64,000 nt of DNA from Nannochloris sp. 'desiccata' (taxonomy: Eukaryota; Chlorophyta; Trebouxiophyceae; Chlorellales; Chlorellaceae): positions 186,001 through 250,000 of the forward strand of contig JAGTXX020000014.1 in NCBI GenBank assembly GCA_019044685.2, given 5' to 3'. The first letter of the stretch is position 1. Each line of letters starts with the position of its first letter. The position numbers and the translations under genes are program-made. The notes under the pieces were generated by a model, which was not told the DNA's origin, searched no databases, and saw only the letters and a program-made list of their open reading frames with translations. Positions 21,459 through 32,233 of this stretch are shown here, one piece after another.

Positions 21459-23432
21459 ATGTCTACAGAATGTGAACAACGCACCCTAGGCCAACACTTG
21501 GCGACTCGCCTAAGCCAAATAGGAATTTTGGAATTTTTCGGCGTTCCTGGAGACTACAATCTCGCATTATTAGACGAACTCGTCAAAGAAAAGGACTTGA
21601 AGGCAATCTGGTGTTGCAATGAGCTCAATGCAGGCTACGCTGCAGACGGAGCTGCTCGGGTTCGAGGAGTTGGTTGCCTCGTCGTCACCTTCACCGTTGG
21701 TGGGCTTTCGGCAATAAACGCTGTTGCTGGTGCCTATGCAGAGAACCTCCCAGTTATTTGCATCACTGGTGGTCCCAATAGCAACGATTACGTTGGTTGT
21801 AAAACGATTCATCACACGATAGGCGATGATGGGGGCTTTATGCAAGAACTTGAATGTTTTAAACAAGTTACATGCGAACAAGTAGTTATTAAAAGCTTAG
21901 ATTCAGCCCACGAGTTGATCGATCGCGCTATTGCAGCTGCTTTACGTAATTCAAAACCAGTGTACGTAAGCGTTGCCTGTAATCTAGCAACTTTGCATCA
22001 TCCTTCTTTTGCAAAAGCGCCAGTACCTTATGCATTGACACCAAAATTATCAAATAAAGCGAGCCTAGAAGCTGCTGTTGATGCAGCTGCTAAGTTCTTG
22101 AATACAAAGACGAAACCCGTGCTAGTAGCTGGACCTCTCCTCCAACAACGCAACAGTGGTGGTGCTAGTGGTAGTGGTAGTTCCTCGTCTTCTATTTCTG
22201 CCTTTATGAAGCTGGTTGAGGCCTCGGGTTTCCCCTTTGCTTTTCTATCTGCAGCAAAAGGGCTTCTCCCTGAAGACCATCCAGCATGTATGGGCACGTA
22301 TTGGGGCACTGTTTCTTCTCCAATCTGTCAAGAAGTGGTGGAAAGCGCTGATGCTTACATATTTGTCGGCTCATTTATGAACGACTACGCCTCTGTCGGT
22401 GGCACTTTAGCGATTTCAGAGTCCAAAATGGTTAAAGTAGACCCATACCGTGTTTCTATTGCTGGTGGACAAGGTGGACATGTCTTTTCGTGTGTTAAAA
22501 TGGAAGAATTTTTACTGCAATTAGCCGGAAAAGTTCAAAAAAATTCACACGCACTACAAATTTACGACAGAATGGTGGTGCCGCTTCCAAACATTCCTTC
22601 TTCTCCTCCCGGGTCTCCTTTACTCACTAACATTTTGTATAAACACATCCAAGAAGAGCTACTCACGTCAGATACTATACTACTTGCCGAGACTGGTGAT
22701 GCTGTATTTAATTGTCAAAAATTGAAATTGCCACGTGGATGTCAGTACCATTGGAGCCAGCAGTACGGCTCTATTGGGTGGTCAGTGGGAGCCACATTAG
22801 GCCTTTCTGCAGCTTGTAGGGATAGTGCTAGTTCCGAAAAGTTGGGCGATATAGGTGAAGGAGTGAGTGCAAGCTCAAATTTTGAGATAGGGAAAATTGC
22901 AGTAGAGGGAAATGGAGAACAAGAAGAAGATCCTACTCCTATCACTACTGCTACTTCTACAACAAACAATAATACAACTACTAGTAGTGATAAGAACAAA
23001 CGAGTAGTAGCTTGTATAGGCGATGGAAGTTTCCAAATGACCTGTCAAGAAATTTCCACAATGTTACGGTACCACCTCAACCCTATAATTATTTTAATTA
23101 ATAATGGGAGCTATACGATTGAAGTACAAATTCATGATGGACCGTACAACGTATTGAATAATTGGGACTATGTAGGGCTAGTTAATGCTATGAATAATAA
23201 AAAGATTGGTGATGAGACTGACATTAACAAGAGCTGTAGCGGTCTTTTTGCAGTGAGAGTGACGACTGAAGACGAGTTAATCGCAGCCTTACGTATAACA
23301 CAGGAGACTGAAGGAATGAATTCTTTGTGTTTTATTGAGGCTGTGGTGCATAAAGATGATTGCAGCAGAGAGTTACTCGAATGGGGTAGTTTAGTGAGTA
23401 GATCAAATTCCAGGCCGCCTCAGAATATTTAG
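21459..23432 (+). CDS. PDC: Pyruvate decarboxylase
   Basis: Intronless, 657 residues. This thiamine-diphosphate enzyme turns pyruvate into acetaldehyde and CO2, the first step of ethanol fermentation; no targeting peptide, so probably cytosolic. Visible: FFGVPGDYNLALLDEL, the cofactor-activating Glu55 in CNELNAGYAADGAAR, the active-site His pair in KTIHHTIGD (about 120), and the ThDP/Mg motif IGDGSFQMTCQE...LINNGSYTIE (about 521-549), followed by IHDGPYNVLNNWDYVGL. It is longer than the usual ~570-600 residues because of a Ser/Gly loop near 230 and an insertion of about 50 Glu/Thr/Asn-rich residues just before the GDG motif. The typical NNYGYT is NNGSYT here. Indolepyruvate decarboxylase is the main alternative. 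Confidence 0.92.
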   Translation: MSTECEQRTLGQHLATRLSQIGILEFFGVPGDYNLALLDELVKEKDLKAIWCCNELNAGYAADGAARVRGVGCLVVTFTVGGLSAINAVAGAYAENLPVICITGGPNSNDYVGCKTIHHTIGDDGGFMQELECFKQVTCEQVVIKSLDSAHELIDRAIAAALRNSKPVYVSVACNLATLHHPSFAKAPVPYALTPKLSNKASLEAAVDAAAKFLNTKTKPVLVAGPLLQQRNSGGASGSGSSSSSISAFMKLVEASGFPFAFLSAAKGLLPEDHPACMGTYWGTVSSPICQEVVESADAYIFVGSFMNDYASVGGTLAISESKMVKVDPYRVSIAGGQGGHVFSCVKMEEFLLQLAGKVQKNSHALQIYDRMVVPLPNIPSSPPGSPLLTNILYKHIQEELLTSDTILLAETGDAVFNCQKLKLPRGCQYHWSQQYGSIGWSVGATLGLSAACRDSASSEKLGDIGEGVSASSNFEIGKIAVEGNGEQEEDPTPITTATSTTNNNTTTSSDKNKRVVACIGDGSFQMTCQEISTMLRYHLNPIIILINNGSYTIEVQIHDGPYNVLNNWDYVGLVNAMNNKKIGDETDINKSCSGLFAVRVTTEDELIAALRITQETEGMNSLCFIEAVVHKDDCSRELLEWGSLVSRSNSRPPQNI

Positions 23433-23600
23433 AAAACAGAGAGAGAAAGACGGGGTGAAAATTTGATGTACTTTTGCTTTGGTTGTTAGTGTAAACACCA
23501 CTGTTTATATACTACTTCATGTAATCCAGAAATTTAAAAACAATAAAGGTTTTTTTTCTTTGTTACAGGTTTTGAAGAGAGGGAAAAGTAACAATCTTTC

Positions 23601-25136
23601 TCAATTTTCAAAATAAATTTCAATTCGTTCCCCGTCCGTCTCAAAACTGAAGACAGGCTCCCCTGGCTTTGGTGCATTATCCGCACCACCCTGTTTCTCT
23701 CCCCGCACCAACGCTTCTAAATCTAATCCAGCCACTTGAGGCACTATACCAGCGACAGTCCCTAAAAATCCAGCAGGAAATCGAGTATCTAAATCAACCA
23801 TGCCGGATTTTAAATTAACTATTTTAATTCGAAGCCACTGAGCCCGACGATCGATGCTGGGATCACGTAAATCAAACGTACCATCCCCTGTTCTATTAGA
23901 AGTAGATCCAGAGCTAGAACTCGAAGCGTTAGAACTAGAAGATCTGGGGGAAGAAGAAGAGCCAGGTTCGATGACCTCGTCAGCTTCAACTGCCGTCGAC
24001 GTAAATCGCTGCTGCTGTTGTGGTTGTTGTTGTTGTTGTTCTCTTTGTTGATGCTGATCAGAGAAATTGCTATCATCACCACCACGAACTGTGGTATTAC
24101 TACTTTTATTGTCAGTGCCACTACCACTAGTAGAGCTACCACTACTGTTGCCTTGAGTGATTGCATATTTCGCTTCCTCTTCAAAGTATTCTGGAAATCC
24201 AACCGCCGCCTGCAACTCTTGAAAACTGGGCATCTGAGGCGCAACTGGAACTTTTCCCTGTTTTAAACCAGATAGTGCGCTTCGCATAGCGTTTATAGAG
24301 ACACCTAGAAGAGATAGAGGGTATGCACAGAGTTTAAAGCCCATTTGCTCGAGTTCTTCTGGGGTGAGAATAGGCGTCTTCCCTCCACCTTCCAACATAT
24401 TAGCCATTTTAAACGCATTTGGAACCTCAGCACACAGTGTTCTCATCTCCGCTGCACTTTCTAATGCATCTACAAAAACAACATCTGCACCGACATCAGC
24501 AAAGGCAGCAGCTCTGGACAGTGCTTCCTGAAAAGAAACAGCTTGTCGAGCATCGGTTCGAGCAACAATCACTATCTTTTCAGGACTGTCTAATTCATCT
24601 CTAGCATCACAGGCAGCTTTAATACGTGCTACAGCTTCTTCTCGAGAGATCACGCGTTTACCCCGTACGTGACCGCATGATTTAGGCCACTGTTGGTCTT
24701 CGATTAAGATTCCTGCAAAGCCCGCTGCTGCATACTGAGAGACAGTCCTTTTAACATTCATTGCGTTGCCGTAGCCTGTATCTCCGTCACCTATGACGGG
24801 AATACTACGTGTTGCTTCATGCATGCACCGGCCTTGATCCAGCATTTCAGCGAAACTTAATAGGCCAGTGTCTGGTTTTGCCAATCGACCACCCGCCACA
24901 GAGAAACCTGACATGAATGCGAAATCAAAGCCAGATTCTTCTGTAAGACGAGCGCTGATGCCATCATATGCCGCAGGGCCCAGTAATATACCGGGTTTGG
25001 AGAGAAGTTTGCGTAAAGCAGCAGTGCGTTGGGCCCCGCTCGCGGAGGCAGAACATCTGATCAAGAGAGAATTAAGTCTAGGTTTAGGTAGACAGCCGGC
25101 CAAGTGTGGCCTTGATGATACCGCGAGTTGTGACAT
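23601..25136 (-). CDS. PEP mutase / isocitrate lyase superfamily enzyme with C-terminal extension
   Basis: Intronless, 511 residues. The N-terminus (about 35 residues, Arg/Ser/Ala) looks like an organelle-targeting peptide. Residues about 38-330 form the ICL/PEPM barrel: LGPAAYDGISARL, FMSGFSVAGG, the Mg-binding IGDGDTGYGNAMNVKRTV, and the catalytic loop QQWPKSCGHVRGKRVI. This resembles carboxyphosphonoenolpyruvate mutase, methylisocitrate lyase and oxaloacetate hydrolase relatives; the substrate cannot be told from sequence alone. A Ser/Gln-rich linker leads to about 95 extra residues (FDLRDPSIDRRAQWLRIK...VDLDTRFPAGFLG...ERIEIYFEN) that look like a small folded domain I cannot name. Confidence 0.83.
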   Translation of the reverse strand: MSQLAVSSRPHLAGCLPKPRLNSLLIRCSASASGAQRTAALRKLLSKPGILLGPAAYDGISARLTEESGFDFAFMSGFSVAGGRLAKPDTGLLSFAEMLDQGRCMHEATRSIPVIGDGDTGYGNAMNVKRTVSQYAAAGFAGILIEDQQWPKSCGHVRGKRVISREEAVARIKAACDARDELDSPEKIVIVARTDARQAVSFQEALSRAAAFADVGADVVFVDALESAAEMRTLCAEVPNAFKMANMLEGGGKTPILTPEELEQMGFKLCAYPLSLLGVSINAMRSALSGLKQGKVPVAPQMPSFQELQAAVGFPEYFEEEAKYAITQGNSSGSSTSGSGTDNKSSNTTVRGGDDSNFSDQHQQREQQQQQPQQQQRFTSTAVEADEVIEPGSSSSPRSSSSNASSSSSGSTSNRTGDGTFDLRDPSIDRRAQWLRIKIVNLKSGMVDLDTRFPAGFLGTVAGIVPQVAGLDLEALVRGEKQGGADNAPKPGEPVFSFETDGERIEIYFEN

Positions 25137-25286
25137 TGCGCAAATATTAAAGTTTTATTCTGATTCGTGGCACCTGGGGCTCCCAGCAAGAACAGTTTCT
25201 GCGCACTTTAGAACACACCATCGTGGCATGAAAATTTGACTGCGTTTAAACTTGCGCTTAATGCCAAAATTCTAGTGCTTATTATA

Positions 25287-27217
25287 ATGGGCCCCATACC
25301 CAAGAAGCGAAAAGTGGTCAGCTCAACGGAGCTGGCCCAATTAGGAGAGGAATTAATTGAAAAACCAAGAGAAAAGGCAAATAGTGTGCCGATTCTTATA
25401 TCATTTCTCAATTCCAAAGACCATCAAGTAGGTTGAGGACAAAATTGACATATGCAAATTATCGCATGCACGCTGCATTCCTTAGCAATTTGAACTTAGC
25501 AGCACATTTTTAATACTTTTTTTAACTATGCCTACAGGTGCTCCCCATCATTCAGAGCTTGAAAGTTTATTTTGTAGAATGCTTTGAACGTGAAGAATTG
25601 CAGGCTGTCGCCCCGACCCCTGGCCAGTCCGCCCAACAGTCCGCCCATGTCGTCTACTCTGCCTGGCTCCATCGCCAATTCTCTTCCTGTGTAGCTGCCC
25701 TCTTGAACAACATCTCTTTCGGCACTGACGCTCGCACACAAGTCTCTTCGCTATCAGCGCTTATGGAATTCACACGTGGCAGTAAACAAGCAGGTGTTTT
25801 TGACAACCAGCTCTTTTTCAAAATCGCTTCGTGTATCCTTTTGAATAATAAAGTGGCCTCAGAAGTAGTTGGAGCAATTCTTGAGAAATATACAGAGCAT
25901 GCTGATGTGTATTATTACCTATTACGTGCGATTAGTAAGTTGTGTTCCCGGCGTGCAGCTTACCCTGGCTTAAAAAGCAAAGGTTCTGCCGCTGCTGGTG
26001 ACGACATTGGTGATGTAAGCGATGAAGAAGGAGAAGAAGGAAACGAAGACATTAGTACTACAGCTACAGCAGATGATTTTGCACGTAATGTATACGACAT
26101 TCTCTCCCGAATATCTCCTCCTAGCGATGAATCTACAGAGGAATTGCAATCATGGTGTGGAGCTGCAGAAGTTGGCACCGTAGCTGCTGCCGGCGATGCC
26201 TCTGGCCCCAGACAACGCAAAAAACAACGTAAAGAAGCTGAAAGCAACGGCATTTCAGCAATTACTAATTCTACAAAGCCCCTAATGAATGCCAAGTGGG
26301 CGAGCGCTAAACTTCGTAGAAAAGCGTACAGCGAAGCTTGGATGGCTTTTCTCTGCCTCTCTCTCCCCAACGATATCTACCGTAAAAGTTTATCTCGATT
26401 ACACGATCTCGTCATCCCAAATCTAACCACTCCATTGCTATTAAGTGATTTTCTGACACATAGTCTAGATAGAGGAGGTCTCGATGGCATGTTGGCGCTC
26501 AATGGAATTTTTATACTCGTTACCCAACATGGGCTAGAATATCCTAGATTTTATGAACGTTTGTACGGTCTATTTACCGCAGATATCTTTCTTTCTAGGC
26601 ATAGGCTGCGTTTCTTTCAGCTAGCGGATATTTTTTTAGCCTCCCCCATGGTACCTGCCTACACCGCTGCTGCATTTGCGAAAAGATTCGGTAGACAAGC
26701 TCTCTTTGCACCCCCTGCTGGAGCGTTGATTGCGATTGTGTTTATTCATAATTTGTTGAGAAGACATCCTGCGTGTGTTCAGTTGGTGCATCGTGCTCCT
26801 CCTGGAGGTCTTGCTGCTGTCTCCACAAAAATCCCCAAAACAGTGGAAGAAATTGCCAAAATCAAGGAAAAAGGTCCTGTGTGGCAAGGAGAAGACGTGT
26901 TTAATGCTTCAGAAGCCGATCCTGCGAAAACACGCGCGTTAGAAAGCTCCCTTTGGGAACTAACTGCATTAAAAAATCACGCAGACCCTTCTGTTTCGAG
27001 TTACTGTTCCATTCTAGAAAAAGATCTCAGCGATAGAAAACGCACTGCTGAAATTGATGTTGGCGATGTCTTAATTGCTAGTTATACGAGTATGTTTACA
27101 AGAGAGGTGGAAAGGAGGTTGAAATCAGTGCCTGCTGCGTTTTATGCTGTTGAAGAAATGCCGAAAAAGGTGATGGATGGGCTGTTCAGCGATGATTTTC
27201 AAGGGTGGTGCGACTAG
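25287..27217 (+). CDS. NOC4: Nucleolar complex protein 4 (CBF/Noc4 family)
   Basis: Two exons (25287-25427 and 25538-27217), 606 residues, start MGPIPKKRKVVSS. Noc4 pairs with Nop14 and is needed for 40S ribosome maturation in the nucleolus. The N-terminus carries a classic basic nuclear-localisation motif (PKKRKV). The C-terminal half holds the CBF/Mak21-type domain: LLLSDFLTHSLDRGGLDGML, LNGIFILVTQHGLEYPRFYE, then LFTADIFLSRHRLRFFQLAD and LIAIVFIHNLLRRHPAC. A central acidic linker and a basic RQRKKQRKEAE stretch lie between. The start is chosen because the NLS follows directly; the longer in-frame upstream leader has no Met near a good context. Confidence 0.9.
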
Positions 27218-27416
27218 AGTGTAGTTTTATTCATATGTAGGTAAAAAATGAGTCATCTTTACAATAGATGCTGTTAAAGGTCAGGGTCAAAAACGCTATT
27301 AATGCTAAAGAATTTGTGTAAAAATGAAGGCAGGAAAGAGAAAAAACACGAGCAACCAAAATTGTCTTCACGAAGAAAAGAACAAGAAGAAAAACAAAAA
27401 TACAAAATTTCAACTT

Positions 27417-28363
27417 TTAACTACTACTAAAAAGCAGTTGCCATGCAAAAAAACTACCAAACCCAAGCATAGCTACCCTCCCAATCCATTCTTCTACATA
27501 TATACTAGATAATGCGGGTAAAAATTGCAAGCGAATCTCTTTATTGTTTTCCCCCTCTTCACTGGTCCTTGTGTTTTCCACTGCGAAAGACGCCGAGAGC
27601 ACCGCTATGCTCACTAGAAAAATATTGTCAGGATAAGCTACTATTTGCTGAGGGAGAGTTTGTCCTGTAAAGAAAAAGACAAGAAGAGTTCCAAAGAGTC
27701 CACAAAGTGCCAGTCTGCCTACGATTAACTCTGTTATTTGGCGACCATCGGAACCCGGGAAAGAAAGAACAGCCCGTGGCTGTTTCTGCTGTCCTTGTCG
27801 TTGTTCCTGCTGGAAGGCATCTTTGGAGAGAACAGGAGAGAGCATTTCCAAGGGAACTGCGTTTAGTTTCATTAATTGAGTACCTCTGCTTGTGGTGGGG
27901 CTGACTGTGGGGGGTGCCATGACACCAAGTTTTTCCTCCTCTTTCTTTTCAAGTTCTACACTATCAAGACTGCCCTCTTCGCTATAGAGGGTGCCATTTT
28001 CCCTTGTTGGAGGCCTCACTCGTTCTAATGGAGCGATATTTCCACTGGTATTTGAAGGAGGACGTCGTAGTTGGTGATGGGTGGTGGTTTTTTTGTTACC
28101 AGCGCTTTTGCTGCTGCCGTGGGCTGGAGAGGAAAGTCTTGCGGATTTTGCGATTATACGCACAGTATATCCTCTTGGAACCTGTAATTCGCCAAGGATG
28201 CGAATCAGAGGGTTAGTAAATTAGGGTTTTCTAGGCATAAACCGAAAGAAGCGAAATAAATAAGTTGTAAACTCACATCTCTGATGGAGCATCCCCGCCG
28301 TGGTGGCACAGTCCGTGCCGTGGTCGGCAAGCATTCTGTTGTTACCTGCGGCAATGGATGCAT
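27417..28363 (-). CDS. ELIP-like chlorophyll-binding-family protein (three-helix)
   Basis: Two exons (28277-28363 and 27417-28181), 283 residues. The N-terminus (MHPLPQVTTECLPTTARTVPPRR) suits a plastid transit peptide, followed by a long low-complexity spacer. The C-terminal 100 residues have three hydrophobic helices: about 179-203 with ITELIVGRLALCGLFG, about 214-231 (NIFLVSIAVLSASFAV), and about 259-279 with EEWIGRVAMLGFG. The first and third carry the ExxxGRxAxxG signature of LHC-superfamily helices. That layout fits ELIP/LIL proteins of the thylakoid, which act in photoprotection or pigment handling. The match rests on the two GRxA motifs. Confidence 0.72.
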
Positions 28364-28519
28364 GCTTTTATTTAATCGGAATAGTTAGAACTCCTCTGGC
28401 GGAGGCAGCAGGCTATATAGATAGAAACGTGAGGTTGACAGCAACCTGCTGAGCAAGGCTTGCCATCTGCTCCGAAGTTGTGGGAATCTCTCCACTATTA
28501 ATTTTCTTTTGCCGGCAAA

Positions 28520-28551
28520 TGAAATGCCGCGGGGCGCCCCGCGGCATTTCA
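28520..28551. promoter_or_regulatory. Perfect 32-bp palindrome in divergent promoter
   Basis: Two 16-nt halves (TGAAATGCCGCGGGGC and its exact complement) meet with no spacer. It lies between the ELIP-like gene (start 28363, minus) and the membrane-protein gene (start 28659, plus). It could be a dimer-binding operator-like site, or a hairpin in the 5' UTR of the right-hand gene. The function is unknown; the palindrome itself is certain. Confidence 0.6.
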
Positions 28552-28658
28552 CTCTTATCTATAAAAGACCCCCCGCGAACAGCTACGTGTCAATAAATTG
28601 GAAATACTCTTGTACAAAATATGTGTATGGTAGTTTTGAGTTTGTAGTTAGTTGTTTG

Positions 28659-30276
28659 ATGTCAAGCTCGGAGGTGGCAGGATGGCTGACAAGTGCTATT
28701 ATTAGCTGTCAGCCAATAGATCATCAATGTCTAGAAGCTATCAATGCGTTTTTGCCTGGGGTGTTATCAGTGGCCGTTGCGTTTCCCGTGATTTTTCCTG
28801 ACCAAGAATACCATGTTTTGCAAACATGCTTTAATTTGGACCTAGACAAGCAGCCCTGCACCGGTCGATCTGCCGTATTCTCTGGTCTTGAAGCGTTATT
28901 AGCTAAGACTGTGTATGGAACTGGAAAAGCACTCCTGTGCCCTGCAAGGTAAGGTCATCTTTAGTTCATTGTGGTCATCATGGTCCCACCACCCAAGAGG
29001 TTTATCACTTTACCACTTTCTTTTCTAATTATCTAAATTGTGCCCCTGTAGTAAATGCGCTACATTTGCGGACGTGAAGAACCTTCTCAAGGACGCACCT
29101 TGCTCTAGTGCCGCTTGCATCCCATTGTTACAGCAATTTCCGTCGTCGGAGGACACAAAGTCTTCAACAATCAACTCACCATCATCTACTAGACCTTTTG
29201 GCTCCCTCTGCATTTCATTTCAGCATGATACTATCCCTAAAGAAACCGTCGCTGCAGCGCATAGTCTCTCCAGAGCTCTTGCTTATGGACATGGCAAAGT
29301 GTTGCAAGGACATGCAGAAACGATTATCAATTGCCTTGGTGCTTCTATGCACTCGATCCCTGAAGATGATCTAGATAGCGAGGAGTATGATGGAGAGGAT
29401 GGAGAGGAATTTAATGATTTGAGTGAAGCAGATTTTGATGACGAGGCAAGCTGTAGTAGACCAACGACGATGGACTCTCCAACGGCAATGAGAATGCCAC
29501 TTACAACTACTACTACCCCCTCTCAGACTTTTTGGATGACTTTCAAAGACCCTACGCTTGAAAAGGCTTATTTAGAATGGTTTGCACGCCATATGCGCCC
29601 TTTAGACCCTGCATCAACGATGTTAGCATGCATCTTTTTTTGTACTATGGGGTTTTCCCGCACTTCTTCCATGGCACGCAACCACCCGTTGCCCTGGGTC
29701 AGTGGTTGGACTGCCTTGATTCCCATGCTTTTTTGTGTGCTTCCCGCTACAAACCACATCTACATGGCACACCGTGAGCTCTTCTTACTAATATTCCATG
29801 TTTCAAGTTTAGGTTGGCACGTTGCCACAGCCAATACCACGAAGTACCTCGGAGACGCTACATTTCTTTTATATTCAAACCCCAAAGCGTGCTTTATTTG
29901 GCAATTTGCAAATTTGGTAATGTTTCAGCTCCGATGGAAGTATGCCGTTGCTATTGCTTTGACGATGTTTGTGGGTGATTCAATCTTGTTAGTCCCAGGA
30001 CTGTGCAGATTATTTCAGCATCATAGTAGTGGTACTACGAATGGGGTGGTGGCTGTTGCAGTTGCAGTGTCCCGATGTGAGAAAGAGACACTCCTGTACG
30101 GAGCAGCTCAGCTCTTTGCCGTGCTTGTTGTACTGCATGTGAATGAGTGTCGCACGAGAAAATTATTTTTGAATAGTTTGGAAACTAAACAACAACAACA
30201 ACAAGGTTCTTGTTCCTGGCGTTCTGGTTCTACTTTACAAGCATGCCTTGGGTCAATGAAGGAAAAGGTGGTCTAA
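28659..30276 (+). CDS. Multi-pass membrane protein with GAF-like N-terminus
   Basis: Two exons (28659-28948 and 29052-30276), 504 residues, start MSSSEVAGWL. An in-frame Met at 28509 would add 50 residues and run through the palindrome. Residues 1-200 (KALLCPASKCATFADVKNLL, FGSLCISFQHD, KETVAAAHSLSRALA) faintly recall a GAF-type sensory domain. An acidic linker follows (DDLDSEEYDGEDGEEFND). Then comes FWMTFKDPTLEKAYLEWF and five or six hydrophobic stretches (LACIFFCTMGF, WTALIPMLFCVLP, LFLLIFHVSSLGW, FANLVMFQL, YAVAIALTMFVGDSILLV, AAQLFAVLVVLHV). This resembles the membrane module that precedes cyclase domains in some protists, but no cyclase follows. Function unknown. Confidence 0.6.
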
Positions 30277-30948
30277 TGCCCCCCTCGACATGGTCTTTTC
30301 CGTGTTTTATTTTTTATTTTTATATACTCCTCTTTTACTTAACTTCCTACTTACTGGCTTAACTTGGTCTTATTTACTTCCTTTCTTCCCCAAATAATCC
30401 AAGACGGTGGTTTCCCAATAAGTTTCATTTCATCTTTCTGATTCAAGCTACTTTTTTCTTCTAAAACTACTGTTGGTTTGGTAGCGCCTCCCCCTTCTCT
30501 GATCTTGACAAATTGAATTCACGTTTCATTCTCAATTGGTGCTGACTTTGACGAGTCGCTCTTTTTCCTTGTTTATACTCCTTTATTCTGTTGTTGTGCT
30601 ATTGAGTTGACTCCCACCCAGCTTCTATGTTTCAATTTCAAGTACCTTAATCACTTTTTTTTTTTGCATTGTGCTTTCTTATTTTGCCGACTAACTGAAC
30701 CCTTAATAATAAAATAAATAAATCAATCAAAGGCCTGTCTCTCTTCCTCTTGCGCAGTGTTCCCTTTTACGTCCTTTCTCATCTCTCCTTTTCTCTGAAC
30801 TTCCTCTGTTACCTGTGTGAGGAAGAGACACCACATTTTTTTAATTTTTTTGGTCCCTCGGCGCTTTTTTTAAACTCTGAATAAATAATGAACTACCTAA
30901 ATAGGCTATCTACTTTAGACCTCGATCACATAGTATTGTAACGAACAC
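30277..30948. other. Convergent 3' intergenic region, pyrimidine-rich
   Basis: 670 bp strongly T/C-rich on the plus strand, between two convergent genes. It should hold both 3' UTRs. No ORF or RNA gene seen. Confidence 0.45.
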
Positions 30949-32013
30949 TTAATTTACTTCAATGCCGTGACACGCACCAGCTGCAGCAGCCCCACTACGA
31001 GCACTTTCTAAAGCCATCGACCGGGTAAAAAGTTTTGCTTTCTGTTTCTTTTTTGATGGACACCCAACAAAACACGGTGTCTTGAACGCTTCATCCTCCT
31101 TTTCGTCTTGTGGAGTCAACCCAAAGGTAAATTGACACTCGTACGTTTCGTAATTTGGTGTCATAGTCAACGGTAAACCCATATCTTGTAGAAAGAAAGT
31201 TTGAGTCGGCACTTTGCAACTATTTATACACACGCTTGCACAGCCAGCATCTTCTAGATACCTACACCGTTTGACTAGTACCCCATGCCCCGTACCTATA
31301 CTACCCCCATCTATTTCTACATCGTTGATTTCGCATTCTCCCATCAACCATTGGCAGGTTGCCCACGTGGCGAGGGCATTGAGTCGGCAAGAAAAATCAG
31401 GCAACGGTTTTGAAAACATAATCTGTCAGACAATCGGGGAATAATAAGGAATACATATTAGGTGTAGGTAAAGCAGGATTTAGATTGTGAAAACACACTA
31501 TATGGTATAACTAAGTAGCTAAATGTATAGGTCTGTTTTCCTTTTCTACTAAATTTTTTCTCTATCAAGTGTTCTGTGTACCTTGAATGCACCTGGGAGC
31601 CATGACGGGAAGAGGGAAATCAAAATGTTCCTAGTTGCCTTTTGAGTATCTTGCGGGGAGCCTAAAGCATTCAACCTTCGTGTCAGGTCAATAATTGCAG
31701 GATACCCTTCCATTGGGGAGTCTTTGCCCCCTAGAGCTTGCACCATTTTATTGCGAAACAGAGAATAAATTAAGCGGTTTAATGGTCGAGTGTCAATGGC
31801 GGTGTAGTCTGGCTGAGAATCTCTGGGGCCCGAGTCAACGAAACCATCATCAGTTAGTAAGATTTTGCTGGTAGAAGCTTTGCACACTTGAAGGTTGGTT
31901 CCTATGGCTAAAGGAGAGTGCAGAGAAGGAGCGGCTGGGGTGGCATGGCAATTAGATGGTGAGATCAGATTATTCCCAGGAAGAGAATGTATGCGAGCAG
32001 TGGTGGGCAGCAT
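30949..32013 (-). CDS. D27-like carotenoid isomerase
   Basis: Two exons (31582-32013 and 30949-31422) spliced at GAFK|IMFSKPLPDF, 301 residues. The D27 family are plastid iron proteins; the founding member isomerises all-trans-beta-carotene to 9-cis in strigolactone biosynthesis. The N-terminus is Ser/Pro/Thr-rich (transit-like). Family landmarks: RPLNRLIYSLFRNKMVQALG, LFPSWLPGAFK, LNALATWATCQWLMGECEIND and the Cys-rich core LVKRCRYLEDAGCASVCINSCK. These lead into VPTQTFFLQDMGLPLTMTPN, then YECQFTFG and PCFVGCPS. Algae have several D27-like members, so carotenoid isomerisation is likely but the exact substrate is not known. Confidence 0.88.
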
Positions 32014-32233
32014 TAGTGCGCTGATAACTATGCTTTGAATAATTAGAAATGCGATTGATGAGATAATCTAGCTCTTTGAGGGATAAATGGCGAGTATTTT
32101 TTAGCAAGAAACGTTTTCACGTTTTTGAATTTAAGGACTGTACATGCACCCCATGCATAGCAAAATGTGTTTGAAATAGTTAAACATTTCCTAAATAATA
32201 AATCAAACTTGCTCAAGCAGCGCATCTTGCACC

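Noticed and set aside
28659..30276. Adenylate/guanylate cyclase
   Set aside because: The membrane part resembles protist cyclase anchors, but there is no catalytic cyclase domain before the stop.
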